From the NCBI GenBank assembly GCA_020628165.1, contig JAHDFM010000010.1:2183-66182 (forward strand): DNA of 64,000 nucleotides. The letters are read 5' to 3'. Of this stretch, positions 17,343 to 25,631 are shown one piece after another; the first letter of the stretch is position 1, and every line of letters starts with the position of its first letter. The stretch is from Bdellovibrionales bacterium (GTDB lineage Bacteria > Bdellovibrionota > Bdellovibrionia > Bdellovibrionales > UBA1609). A model generated the notes under the pieces. It saw only the letters and a list, made by a program, of their open reading frames with translations. It searched no databases and was not told the DNA's origin. The translations under genes were made by a program, and so were the position numbers.

Positions 17343-17672
17343 ATGGCAGGACAAAACGTAAGTCAATCAACAATGACCAAGGCTGACATAGTGGAAAAGG
17401 TTTATGAAAAAATTGGGTTTTCAAAAAAAGAAGCTTCCGAGCTTGTTGAGTTAATTTTTAAAACTTTAAAAGATGTGCTTTGTAAGGGTGAAAAAGTGAA
17501 GATTTCAGGCTTCGGTAATTTCATCGTTCGTGAAAAAAAAGCAAGAACAGGCCGCAACCCACAAACGGGTGAAAAGATAACTATCAGTGAGCGCCGCGTG
17601 TTAACGTTCAAACCGTCGCAAGTGTTAAAAGGCTTGCTCAATGGTGAAGACGTCAGTGGATTAAAAGATTAA
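17343..17672 (+). CDS. ihfA: integration host factor / HU-type DNA-binding protein
   Basis: Small nucleoid protein that bends DNA as a dimer. The 109-aa sequence shows the DNABII pattern: TKADIVEKVYEKIGFSKKEA, VKISGFGNF, and the beta-arm signature ARTGRNPQTGEKI, in which the Pro intercalates DNA. ATG 17343 follows AAGGAG at 6-base spacing. An in-frame GTG at 17313 lies before this site. The order pheT, ihfA, merR-like regulator is a familiar linkage and supports the IHF alpha call over HU. IhfA and HU cannot be fully separated by sequence alone. Confidence 0.88.
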   Translation: MAGQNVSQSTMTKADIVEKVYEKIGFSKKEASELVELIFKTLKDVLCKGEKVKISGFGNFIVREKKARTGRNPQTGEKITISERRVLTFKPSQVLKGLLNGEDVSGLKD

Positions 17673-17738
17673 ACACCTGAGTTAAAAAAAAGCATCAAAT
17701 ACTAAATTTTCTGTATAAATTGGATGGGGAGTCTGAAA

Positions 17739-18209
17739 ATGGATGAGTTTATATACGAAACTAAAGAACAAAACGCATGGGCTCCCGACAGCTCTCAAAG
17801 AAACTTTGAATCTAAAAACTTAATCGAAGCCGATCAAGAGTTCGCTCAAGTTATCAATGAAATCCCTGACAAACTTGCTTTTAAGATTGGCGAAGCGGCT
17901 AAACTTGTTGGTGTTAAAACTTACGTTCTTCGTTACTGGGAGACAGAGTTCTCTGCACTGAAGCCAAAAAAGTCAAAGAACAATCAACGTGTCTATTCAA
18001 GAAGAGACGTCGAGCTTGCTATGATCATAAAAAAACTATTGCATAAAGACCGCTTTTCCATCGAAGGAGCAAGGTCAGCACTTTCTAAAATGAAAAAAGA
18101 AACTAAAAAATCAAAGGCCATTCATGGTGCGATCAACAAAATGGACTCATTGCGCAGCCGTTTGCAAGAGCTCATCTTTGAAATCGAAAAAATCCAGAAC
18201 CGCTTATAA
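17739..18209 (+). CDS. MerR-family transcriptional regulator
   Basis: A winged-helix MerR DNA-binding domain spans about residues 46-115 (FKIGEAAKLVGVKTYVLRYWETEF, KSKNNQRVYSRRDVELAMIIKKLL). It is followed by a coiled-coil dimerisation helix (MDSLRSRLQELIFEIEKIQ). There is no Cys-containing effector domain, so it is not a metal sensor. This is the type linked to ihfA in many proteobacteria. ATG 17739 lies behind GGGGAG. The ATG at 17724 overlaps that site. It is 156 aa and intact, but a diverged copy of its last 114-123 bp lies at 19183-19305. Confidence 0.9.
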   Translation: MDEFIYETKEQNAWAPDSSQRNFESKNLIEADQEFAQVINEIPDKLAFKIGEAAKLVGVKTYVLRYWETEFSALKPKKSKNNQRVYSRRDVELAMIIKKLLHKDRFSIEGARSALSKMKKETKKSKAIHGAINKMDSLRSRLQELIFEIEKIQNRL

Positions 18210-19191
18210 CCCTTTTTTTTGATAAATAAAGAATTGCTACAGTTAGTGTTTGTAGGACTAAAAACACTAAGTTTGTGTTGCCTAGAGTTTTTTGCTCATA
18301 GGGAATGATAATAGTCTATTGTAAAATAAATATATAGCTAGAGAAAAATTTATATAATCAAACTCAGATATCTAATACAAGCTATCCCCCTAGGCACAGA
18401 TATTGCTTAATATATTATTATGAAAAAACTAATTTATATTGCTCTAATTCTGTTTACTCAAATGTCTATTGCCAAATTTCACGATTTTTCGAAGGTAGAA
18501 ACGCTAGACTCAAACCACCAATCTAATACTGGTGAGTCTGAATCTAAAACGCAAACCCCAGTCAATGAAGAAGTTTTTGTTGATGAAAACTCTAAAACAG
18601 TTGAAGTTAATCAAGATTTATTAGATATTTTTTACTTAGGCTCCTTGAGTAGTGCTATTTCAGTTGAGTTGTACAATTCTATATCTAAAATGGCTCCAAT
18701 AGCGGATGTTGAATTTAAAGAGTTAGCAAATATAAATAGTAGTTATAATCTAGATTGCTCTATTTTTTCCACATATCAAAGTAGACTTACTTACTATAAA
18801 CAAAACATGGGCTCATATGTACCTAGTATTGTCCTTGATAAAAACCATTTTTCGACAGTTAAATACAGTTCTGAGCTTAACGCATATTACAAAAATATTG
18901 ATAATGTTGAAGATGGCTACTTTTGTACAGTTCAGTATAAAAAAATTATCGATAATCAGACAAAAGAGTTGTTGGCTTATCATTTGACAGAAAATAAAGA
19001 AGACTCAGAAAAGCGTTATGAACAATTTTTAAGACATGATTTATATTTCAGTTACCGTTCATGTCCTCAACACACAGTGAAAAAAACATCTAGACTTGAT
19101 ACGGATTTAAAAATAAAAAATCTCCTCACAGGAGAGCTAGATAAAATCTCTGAGTTTTTATTCTGTGTTCATGTAAAAAAAGAAAATGCTC
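18210..19191. mobile_element. candidate inserted segment flanked by duplicated merR 3' ends
   Basis: About 0.98 kb lies between two copies of the merR 3' end (18096-18209 and 19192-19305, both 114 bp). It is AT-rich and carries one gene, for a secreted protein. Duplication of a gene's 3' end around a segment is the expected footprint of site-specific integration into that end. No integrase, transposase or terminal inverted repeat is present, so this is either a decayed element or another kind of duplication. Confidence 0.4.
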
Positions 19192-19202
19192 AAAGAGACT
19201 AA
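18420..19202 (+). CDS. secreted protein of unknown function inside the merR-flanked segment
   Basis: I do not recognise this family. The 260-aa product has a signal peptide (residues 1-18, ending SIA), a polar Glu/Thr/Ser stretch, then an alpha/beta-looking region with Cys at about 112, 173 and 215 and many Tyr. No catalytic motif is seen. Its last codons and TAA stop fall inside the diverged merR 3' copy, read in a different frame, so its present C-terminus was set by the rearrangement. Codon use is more AT-rich than in its neighbours. Confidence 0.65.
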   Translation: MKKLIYIALILFTQMSIAKFHDFSKVETLDSNHQSNTGESESKTQTPVNEEVFVDENSKTVEVNQDLLDIFYLGSLSSAISVELYNSISKMAPIADVEFKELANINSSYNLDCSIFSTYQSRLTYYKQNMGSYVPSIVLDKNHFSTVKYSSELNAYYKNIDNVEDGYFCTVQYKKIIDNQTKELLAYHLTENKEDSEKRYEQFLRHDLYFSYRSCPQHTVKKTSRLDTDLKIKNLLTGELDKISEFLFCVHVKKENAQRD

Positions 19203-19305
19203 AAAAACAAAAGTCATTCATGGTGCGATAAGCAAAGTGGACTCTTTGCGCAGCCGTTTGCAAGAGCTCATTTTTGAAATCGAAAAGATTCAGAACCGTT
19301 TGTAA
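19183..19305 (+). pseudogene. merR 3'-end fragment (second copy)
   Basis: 19192-19305 aligns without gaps to 18096-18209, the end of the intact merR gene, with about 13 mismatches in 114 bp. In the merR frame it reads HGAISKVDSLRSRLQ then ELIFEIEKIQNRL and ends in TAA. Most differences are silent, with only four residue changes (S/T, A/V, N/S, M/V). So the copy diverged while still under coding constraint, for instance in a related genome, and not as free-drifting junk. Confidence 0.85.
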
Positions 19306-19524
19306 ATAGGGTCGTTTTAGATCTTTATTTAGTGGTACGAATCGATAGTTTTTTTTCCAATTATCAAAACAAAATAAATTGTAGAAAATTTAAAAATAAG
19401 CTCTATCAGAGATTTTCTTTTTTTATTAAAAAGTAACAAAAGTTCATAAATACTGAGATTCTAGTTTGTAATCTTTTTAGAGTTAAATATTGGACTCTCT
19501 TAATTCTTCATAATTCAGGTATGA

Positions 19525-21051
19525 ATGGTTATGGAATTTTTTAAATATATAGTCGTATTATTCTCGTTATACCTTTCACTTTCTTTATCTTCTAGTTGTG
19601 GTTGGGCTCATGCTTCTGGTCAACTAGATGTGGCCGGTCTGCCAGAGAAAAGTGTGGCTTCGGCAGTTGTTGGTCTAGAGCTCTCATCCAACGAATTAAA
19701 AACTTTAAAAGAGATGAAGACTCGAGAAAGCCTTCTCTCCAAACAAGTTAAAGAATTAGCTCAAGTTGAAAACCAAGATTTTTTTCGAGCGATTGAAAAC
19801 CTTAAAAAAAGCTATTTTGAAACTCGGGTTTATCCGTTGGATGAAATGCCAGATGGGGACTCTCGCGAGGCTGAAGAAAGTAGGAATAAGATCCATGCAG
19901 ATATTAAAAAAGCTTCGGACAAAATGGTCAAAAACCTAGCTGTAGTTCTGAACCTTCTTGAGGTCGAATACACGCTGGAGGAAGGAAAGCACGGGAGTGT
20001 GAGTTTACAGTTTTCATCATCTGAAAAAAATCGATTAGGTAAACTTGTTAAAAAAACGTTTCAATATACAGGATCTAAAGTCTTTTTTAACCCTTACTCC
20101 GCCTTTGTTCCTGGTGGTTTGGAGGGGTATTATTTGTCGAGAGAAATTTATATATCATTGGAGTCAATCATTCGATTTAATGATCAGTCTGAACTCACTC
20201 ATCTGTTAACTAAATTTGATGTTGAGTTTCACGAATACATCCATGCTCGACATGATTACCTACTTTCTTACGAAGGGGTTGATTCTATTTACAATGTTTG
20301 GATGGAGCCTATCGAGTCGTCAGCTGTTCACACTCATGGGTCTTACGCTAGTTATCTTCTTTACTCAGAGGTCCCTGCTCACTTGTGGGAGTCTGTAGCC
20401 TTGATTAAAGAAATAAAAAAACACTTAAAGAATTATGAAGATGGCACTTATGATTCATCAACTCAAATATTAGAAATTGGACCTCTCGGGAGGAACCCTT
20501 ACAATTTAGGGGTGGTGCTCGCAGCAGCATCTGATGGCGAGCAAATTGCTCAATGGTTACTAAACATCATTGGAACAGATCCTGGAAATGACTTTAATGT
20601 GCAATGGCACCCCAATGAGTCAATCGAAGTTGATAGAAGTGATTATACTTTACCTACGGGCACCACTTTTGATGTTCATGTGACATCGTATTGGTATTTT
20701 GAGCAAGAGATGCTTGAAATTCGAATTTTATCAGAGCAGTCAGATTTATCCATACCAACTCCTGACTCAAAGTTGCTTGCACTAGCGAAAGTAGATCCAA
20801 ACAGCACAGAGTTTAAGAAGCTTTTGCATAAGAAAGTGGTTCATTATTTGACAGAGATGCAAAAAGCTTCAACTGACTCCAAGCGCTTTGCCGAGAAGTT
20901 GCTTGGCCAATTCTCACAGTTAGAACAAAGTATGGAGATTCGCTTTGACGAACCTAAAAAAAGCAAAGAAAGTACGATTAAATTATTACAAGAAATGCTT
21001 GGCGACAGTGAAAAACTACGAGACAAATTTGACTTTGATGGTCGTCTATAA
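19525..21051 (+). CDS. secreted HExxH protein, candidate zinc metallopeptidase
   Basis: A 508-aa exported protein: signal peptide with a long hydrophobic core (about residues 6-23), a Lys/Glu-rich helical region (50-150), then a domain with a zinc-binding HEYIH at about 236-240. A candidate third ligand is Glu 282 in SEVPAH, 42 residues downstream, the gluzincin arrangement. The C-terminal 100 residues are helical and charged. I do not recognise a named peptidase family, and peptidase activity is inferred from the motif only. ATG at 19525 and 19531 are both possible starts. Confidence 0.7.
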   Translation: MVMEFFKYIVVLFSLYLSLSLSSSCGWAHASGQLDVAGLPEKSVASAVVGLELSSNELKTLKEMKTRESLLSKQVKELAQVENQDFFRAIENLKKSYFETRVYPLDEMPDGDSREAEESRNKIHADIKKASDKMVKNLAVVLNLLEVEYTLEEGKHGSVSLQFSSSEKNRLGKLVKKTFQYTGSKVFFNPYSAFVPGGLEGYYLSREIYISLESIIRFNDQSELTHLLTKFDVEFHEYIHARHDYLLSYEGVDSIYNVWMEPIESSAVHTHGSYASYLLYSEVPAHLWESVALIKEIKKHLKNYEDGTYDSSTQILEIGPLGRNPYNLGVVLAAASDGEQIAQWLLNIIGTDPGNDFNVQWHPNESIEVDRSDYTLPTGTTFDVHVTSYWYFEQEMLEIRILSEQSDLSIPTPDSKLLALAKVDPNSTEFKKLLHKKVVHYLTEMQKASTDSKRFAEKLLGQFSQLEQSMEIRFDEPKKSKESTIKLLQEMLGDSEKLRDKFDFDGRL

Positions 21052-21155
21052 ATTTTAGTGATTTCACAAACAGACTATCGTTGTCTCTGTCGATAAGGCT
21101 CCAAACTCTTATATGCTCTAATTTTAAACGGTTCACACCAAGAATTTTAAAACAA

Positions 21156-22016
21156 CTATAGTTGAAGGTCTCCGAATCCAACTTTATTCGTAAGTGATTT
21201 TATCTTTTCTATTTTGAAACTTTGTTTTTGATGCCACTTGATATCTTGTTTTAATTCGTTGACTTGTTGTTTAGTGAGGTGGCCTGTTGTCAGTTCAATG
21301 GCTTTTTGTACCCAATTGGCTGAGGTGAGGCTTTTGGTGAATTCAGTGCTTGACTCAATGACTTGTTTTTTTTCTGCCATGCTGAGTATGACACTTTTGG
21401 TTTGAGCCACTCCCATGCCGTGATGGTTGACTTCGTCAGCTAGAATTTGTGTTAAGGCGTGTTTTAGGTTTTGATCTTTGCAACCTGCTTGCAGCGCTTG
21501 GTAATGCATAAGACCAAAGCCTTCTAAGATCACTTGTATAGTGAAGGTGAGGTTGTGCTTGCTATGACTGTTTAAACAGTTAGATAAAGCTGTTAACAGT
21601 GGGTGGATTGAAATATCCGTCGGGTGCCCAGCGAGTAAGAAGGGCTCAATCAGCCTGCGGTGTCTGACTTCATCACCGGCAAAAAGAGTGTACAAAGACT
21701 TTTCTTCGACACTGTCAGCAAGTTCAATCATTTTGGCTCCGTAATTGAGGCCAAATTTTTCGATGAAGTAAATCAGTTCTAAGCTCCATTGATTTAAGCG
21801 GAAAATCACTTGAGTTTGCTGCTCTAAGCTCAGTGATTGAAATAGCTTTGATTGATGTAGGTCGTAATGCTCAGCCGACCAGTAGGGGAGAGTTTTGGAA
21901 GGCACTTTGTCCATTGGAACAAGTTTGTTCAGAATTTTATTTAAAGAGGTGTTTTCATCTGAATGTTCACACAGCATGCTATGATCGAGTTGTTTTTCCA
22001 ATCTGTCTCCTTTCAA
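21156..22016 (-). CDS. ferritin-like diiron protein, possible oxygenase
   Basis: A 286-aa helical protein with two ExxH motifs, EVRH (Glu116, His119) and EVNH (Glu195, His198), and further Glu residues on predicted helices (near 80, 105 and 165). This is the ligand set of a carboxylate-bridged diiron four-helix bundle. Such proteins include fatty-acid and N-oxygenases and rubrerythrin relatives. It has no signal peptide. Its 5' end overlaps the hexapeptide-protein gene upstream by 38 bp, so the two are translationally linked. The substrate is unknown. Confidence 0.7.
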   Translation of the reverse strand: MKGDRLEKQLDHSMLCEHSDENTSLNKILNKLVPMDKVPSKTLPYWSAEHYDLHQSKLFQSLSLEQQTQVIFRLNQWSLELIYFIEKFGLNYGAKMIELADSVEEKSLYTLFAGDEVRHRRLIEPFLLAGHPTDISIHPLLTALSNCLNSHSKHNLTFTIQVILEGFGLMHYQALQAGCKDQNLKHALTQILADEVNHHGMGVAQTKSVILSMAEKKQVIESSTEFTKSLTSANWVQKAIELTTGHLTKQQVNELKQDIKWHQKQSFKIEKIKSLTNKVGFGDLQL

Positions 22017-22629
22017 TTTTGCCTAGCATGGCTCGGCTGCCAGAAGGTAAGAAGGTGTGGTCCGGAAGTTCCGTGCCAGGTCCTAGGTTAGAATTAGCTC
22101 CGACAATGGATTTTTCACCAATTTTAATTTTCTTAACAACAGAGGTAATCTCGTTGTCTTTGCGTTTGAGGATATGGGCTCCCACTAAAGAGAAGTCTCC
22201 AATGAAAGCGTAATCTTCAATTTCAAGAAGGGAGCGATCATAAATCACTGAGTTAGGAGTCCAGATCACTTTTTTGCCAACCCGACTGCCCCATAACCTG
22301 AGCCAAACACTGAAAGCACCAGGAATTACAATGAGAACTCTTTCTAAAAAAGGAAAGGCAATGAAGTTGTACTGAAGGTAATGGGAAATCAACCAAGTGG
22401 AGCCCTCTTGTTGTTGCGGGCCGATTTTTTGTTGACCCTCAGGCACTTTTAAGAAGGTGAGTCGCCAAACGAGAAGTGGTAATAGATAAATCGAGAAAAG
22501 AGCTAGAGCAAAAAAGGCAAAATTCAAATGTTTAAAAAAATAAAAAAGACTTAAGCTAGATAACAACAAATGAGAGCAGGGGAAGAATCTAAATAGCAGC
22601 TCTGTTTTTTTGGAGACTTTTTTGTTCAT
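21979..22629 (-). CDS. membrane-anchored hexapeptide-repeat (left-handed beta-helix) acyltransferase-like protein
   Basis: A 216-aa protein. The N-terminal half has two hydrophobic segments (about 18-50) and an amphipathic stretch. The C-terminal half has hexapeptide-type turns (VGKKVIWTPNSVIYDRSLLEIEDYA split over the helix rungs; FIGDFSLVGAHI; KIGEKSIVGANSNLGPGT). These build the beta-helix of O- and N-acyltransferases. Acyl donor and acceptor are unknown. It is placed between a FeeM-like gene (4 bp upstream) and the diiron gene (overlapping), so it very likely belongs to one pathway with them. Confidence 0.65.
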   Translation of the reverse strand: MNKKVSKKTELLFRFFPCSHLLLSSLSLFYFFKHLNFAFFALALFSIYLLPLLVWRLTFLKVPEGQQKIGPQQQEGSTWLISHYLQYNFIAFPFLERVLIVIPGAFSVWLRLWGSRVGKKVIWTPNSVIYDRSLLEIEDYAFIGDFSLVGAHILKRKDNEITSVVKKIKIGEKSIVGANSNLGPGTELPDHTFLPSGSRAMLGKIERRQIGKTTRS

Positions 22630-22633
22630 AACT

Positions 22634-23305
22634 TTATAGCCCTAAAGTGTAGTTTAAACGTTGAGTGAGTTTTTCAGTACTGGTTTGTGCCGACTGAGTG
22701 TTTGATAGAATGCTTTCAGTGCTGCCAGTGATGATGTCATAGGTGATTTTTCGGCCAGGGTGAAAGCTAGTGCCTACTTTTTGTAAACCAAAACGGCTGA
22801 ATAGCTTTAAGCTTTCAGGCTTGCAAATACCTATCAGCCCTTGGCAACTTTCTTTACTAAAGATCTCTAACCCTGACACACACAACAAATATTGAACTAC
22901 GAGCACTAGAGTTTTTGAGTCCATCGCTGGGTTAGTCACAAGGCGACCAATCTCATAATAGTTTTTGTAATCATCAAATTGGAAATCATGGTTATCATAA
23001 GATTCAATTTCAAATGGACTAGCAACAAAACGCAAAGAGGCGAGCACTTTATTTTTACAAGAAAGTGAGAAGATGATCCCACGTTGATCGAGTTTATGTT
23101 CTAAAGCACGCTCCTTCAGTTTTAATAAATGTGGTGCATTTTTCAGGTAGTAGTCTGATCGGTGGCGCCATATTTGTTTGTAGAGCATTGATTTTTCTAG
23201 GTTTTGATTTTTTAAAATATCAACCTTAAGTGTCTGCGAAAGACGTTTCTGCATAGAAAGTGTTTCTAAAACAGCCTCGGACTGCCTAAGATCGGCTATC
23301 TTCAT
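22634..23305 (-). CDS. FeeM-like N-acyltransferase (GNAT/autoinducer-synthase fold)
   Basis: A 223-aa cytoplasmic protein. An N-terminal helical part is followed by RSDYYLK, GIIFSLSCKNKVLASLRFV, the acidic/Arg segment YYEIGRLVTNP, and a C-terminal LKLFSRFGLQKVG followed by a tyrosine strand. This order resembles FeeM-type N-acyl amino acid synthases and LuxI-like enzymes, which join an acyl-ACP to an amine. The assignment is by pattern only and needs a profile search. It is the first gene of a three-gene tight operon. Confidence 0.55.
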   Translation of the reverse strand: MKIADLRQSEAVLETLSMQKRLSQTLKVDILKNQNLEKSMLYKQIWRHRSDYYLKNAPHLLKLKERALEHKLDQRGIIFSLSCKNKVLASLRFVASPFEIESYDNHDFQFDDYKNYYEIGRLVTNPAMDSKTLVLVVQYLLCVSGLEIFSKESCQGLIGICKPESLKLFSRFGLQKVGTSFHPGRKITYDIITGSTESILSNTQSAQTSTEKLTQRLNYTLGL

Positions 23306-23547
23306 GTTTAATAAATGATAATATAATTCTAATTATATAAAAATGGGCAAAAAGTACCACAAATTAAATAGAAGCAATCATCCTTTGAAAGCAAAAGCCA
23401 CATAAAGAGACAAGCGACACACCCAAAAAAACAAATTGTACCACCCAAAAATTTGTATAAAGATCCTAAGACAAAAGTCCAACCAGCAATAATTCACCAA
23501 CAAAGCACATGACTCTGAGCGAACTATTGTATTCGGGAAGAAGCATT

Positions 23548-23572
23548 GTCACTGAGCAAAGCGAAGGACCTA
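23548..23572 (+). repeat. dispersed REP-like repeat, copy 3
   Basis: GTCACTGAGCAAAGCGAAGG followed by ACCTA differs at only a few positions from the copies at 10038 and 36543. It lies just beyond the 3' end of the Coq4-like gene, in the 282-bp gap before the FeeM-like gene. The rest of that gap (23306-23547) is AT-rich with no gene seen. Confidence 0.75.
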
Positions 23573-23587
23573 AACAAGCACCACTTA

Positions 23588-24238
23588 TTACCGACAACCC
23601 AAGCATAAATCTTTTTTTAATTCAGCAAGGGGAGTGTTTAACTGCTCTTCCCAATGAACAGCCAGCAAAGCTTGAGTTGATTGACCCAGCTGCCAGCCAC
23701 GTGTCACAGTATTAAAGAGCTTTGGCAGCTCTGTTCTTTTTTTGCGATAAAAATGTATGAAGGCAAGACAAGTGATCAGCCCTGCCAGCGGAGTTTTTAA
23801 CTGAGCGTAATAAAAGGCAATGAGTCCCGCTTCGCCTTCTTCGCTAGTATCAAAATCTGTTACGACATGCCAAAGATCATGAGTTTGGCGCAGACGAAAC
23901 TGCAAGTAGTCGCTGTCGTTGGTAACTTGATTGGTGAGTTTTTTGTAAAAGCCTGGGTCTAAGTTGTTTTCCATTAAATAAAGATGATAGCTATGGCCTA
24001 AAGACCCTTCGGGATAAGAACTCAAGTTTTGTGACAGTAAGGAGTCATGCAAACCAATTTTTTCAGAGATCATTTTATCAATAGATGCGTTTTTTCGGAG
24101 TTCAGTTAAAAACAGCTGTTTGTTTTCAGGGTCAGTGATCACATTTCCAAGTTTTAATACAGAGTCGACTTGCCTTGGGTCTTTTAAGTACTTTAAAATA
24201 GCTTTAAGGGTGAGGAATTTGTGAATCAGTTTTTTCAT
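23588..24238 (-). CDS. Coq4-family protein
   Basis: A 216-aa helical protein with the Coq4 metal-binding signature HDxxH-x11-E (HDLWHVVTDFDTSEEGE) near its middle, followed by a hydrophobic helix (LAGLITCLAFIHFY). In eukaryotes Coq4 acts in ubiquinone biosynthesis, on ring decarboxylation/hydroxylation and as a scaffold. Bacterial relatives also occur in natural-product loci. Nothing else for ubiquinone is nearby. The same-strand FeeM-like, hexapeptide and diiron genes follow after a 282-bp gap. A role with them is an inference from position. Confidence 0.75.
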   Translation of the reverse strand: MKKLIHKFLTLKAILKYLKDPRQVDSVLKLGNVITDPENKQLFLTELRKNASIDKMISEKIGLHDSLLSQNLSSYPEGSLGHSYHLYLMENNLDPGFYKKLTNQVTNDSDYLQFRLRQTHDLWHVVTDFDTSEEGEAGLIAFYYAQLKTPLAGLITCLAFIHFYRKKRTELPKLFNTVTRGWQLGQSTQALLAVHWEEQLNTPLAELKKDLCLGCR

Positions 24239-24371
24239 AGTTGCTAGTTTTTTTTAGGTGAAAACTTACTTTCAGTGTAAACACATTGCCTGAGAATACA
24301 ATATGAAATTTATAGAGCTTGAGTAAAATTCACTTATACTTTTTTTATTAGATGACAAGGAGGTCATACAT

Positions 24372-24971
24372 TTGCAATTGATCCTAAGAAGTAATCCCAT
24401 GGAGTGGGTGTATTTTGTTTTGACCTATGCTTGTTTCTTGTCTTTCTGGCACTCAAGTTTATTTGTGTTTATAAAATCAGATCACAATAAAACCTTTGTT
24501 CGTTTTAGCATTAAAATTCTAAGTATAGTGATTTGGAACATTTTGCCTTTTATGTTTTTTTTCACCAATTACAATGTTTTGAGTTTAAATTTAAATATTG
24601 GAATAGCATTGAGCTCTCTCGCTTTAGTTATTTATTGGTTTTCGGTAAGGTCAATCAAAGGACAGAAATTTCATGTCATCTCCACGACGCTAGAACAAGA
24701 GAGTGAGATATTTACGGGTGGCATCTATAAATGGATCCGTCACCCCTTTTATACGGCTTATTTTGTTTGTTATATAGGTGTGCTAATTACTTTTTCAAAC
24801 TTAGTAAATATAGTGGTCATACCGACGATCATTATTATTTACTATTTAGAGGCCAGGAAAGAAGAGTTGAGGCTGCAACAAGTCAGTGAAAATTATTCGG
24901 ACTATTCGAAGGTTGTTGGTATGTTTTGGCCTAAAATAAAAAAAGGCTTTCTTAAAAAGAAAGCCTTTTAA
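24372..24971 (+). CDS. isoprenylcysteine/phospholipid methyltransferase-like membrane protein
   Basis: A 199-aa integral membrane protein with about five hydrophobic helices and the ICMT/PEMT C-terminal signature: GGIYKWIRHPFYTAYF, then ARKEELRLQQ and YSDYSK. These enzymes methylate lipids or prenylated Cys from S-adenosylmethionine at the membrane. The start is TTG 24372 because AAGGAGGT stands 7-8 bases before it. An in-frame ATG at 24399 lacks such a site. The last codons, including the stop, lie inside a perfect 13-bp terminator stem, so the C-terminus (GFLKKKAF) is set by the hairpin. Confidence 0.75.
   Translation: MQLILRSNPMEWVYFVLTYACFLSFWHSSLFVFIKSDHNKTFVRFSIKILSIVIWNILPFMFFFTNYNVLSLNLNIGIALSSLALVIYWFSVRSIKGQKFHVISTTLEQESEIFTGGIYKWIRHPFYTAYFVCYIGVLITFSNLVNIVVIPTIIIIYYLEARKEELRLQQVSENYSDYSKVVGMFWPKIKKGFLKKKAF
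24941..24969. terminator. bidirectional terminator inside the methyltransferase 3' end
   Basis: AAAAGGCTTTCTT and AAGAAAGCCTTTT form a perfect 13-bp stem with a 3-nt loop. The T-rich ends on both strands suit termination of the plus-strand gene and of the minus-strand gene ending at 24995. It overlaps the plus-strand coding sequence. Confidence 0.85.
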
Positions 24972-24994
24972 AATTTGCGTATAATTAGATTAAA

Positions 24995-25600
24995 TTATCC
25001 GGCAGGTGATGGTGAGGCAGGAAAGTCACAATCATTGACACCTTGTGGATCAATATTATGTTCTTCTAAAGCTGCATCCGTCTCACTAAGGTCACAAATA
25101 CCATCACCAGTGGCTACACATGTAGCGTACAAAGTAGAGACAACATTACCCATAGTTCTAACTTGCCCAGGGTTAAGTTCAGACTTCATTAAAATTTTAT
25201 ATATCTTTTTTAATCTTTTGTTCCCTTTCTGAGCTATGTCCCATAATTTAGTTTGGATAGCAGATTTGTCAGCGGGAGTTCCAGGTTTTGGGCTTGAGAA
25301 AGCATTAGTTGAAGCAGCAGCCCCTGCAGCAGAAACACCTGGAAGGTCATTAACATCAACTTTAATTTGTTTCCCTTTAAGTCTGCCAGCAGCACCACTG
25401 ATTGCATCTGTTGCATTTTGCAAAGTCTGTCCAGCTTGTTGAGCTGATCTTGAAGCTGAAGTTCCTACTGAAGAGGTCGTTGCTCCTGATGTGTTTATTT
25501 TAGGCTTTGTTAGACTTGTTCTAGTGGCTGTCGCAGTGTTTGCGTTTGCATTGAGTGCAAATAAACTAAGCGATAATGTAATAATTACACTGATTTTCAT
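24995..25600 (-). CDS. small secreted protein, partner of the giant gene upstream
   Basis: I do not recognise this family. The 201-aa product has a signal peptide (residues 1-20, ending ANA), a long Ala/Thr/Ser/Gly-rich disordered part (21-110), a basic helical segment (IAQKGNKRLKKIYKILMKS), and a C-terminal part with three Cys (TLYATCVATGDGICDL..DCDF) that includes a DGICDLSE acidic loop, possibly calcium-binding. The start follows AGGAG. It lies 31 bp behind the 1737-aa gene on the same strand, so the two are probably one operon. Confidence 0.7.
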   Translation of the reverse strand: MKISVIITLSLSLFALNANANTATATRTSLTKPKINTSGATTSSVGTSASRSAQQAGQTLQNATDAISGAAGRLKGKQIKVDVNDLPGVSAAGAAASTNAFSSPKPGTPADKSAIQTKLWDIAQKGNKRLKKIYKILMKSELNPGQVRTMGNVVSTLYATCVATGDGICDLSETDAALEEHNIDPQGVNDCDFPASPSPAG

Positions 25601-25631
25601 CTCATTTCTCCTATATTCTAATTATAAAATA

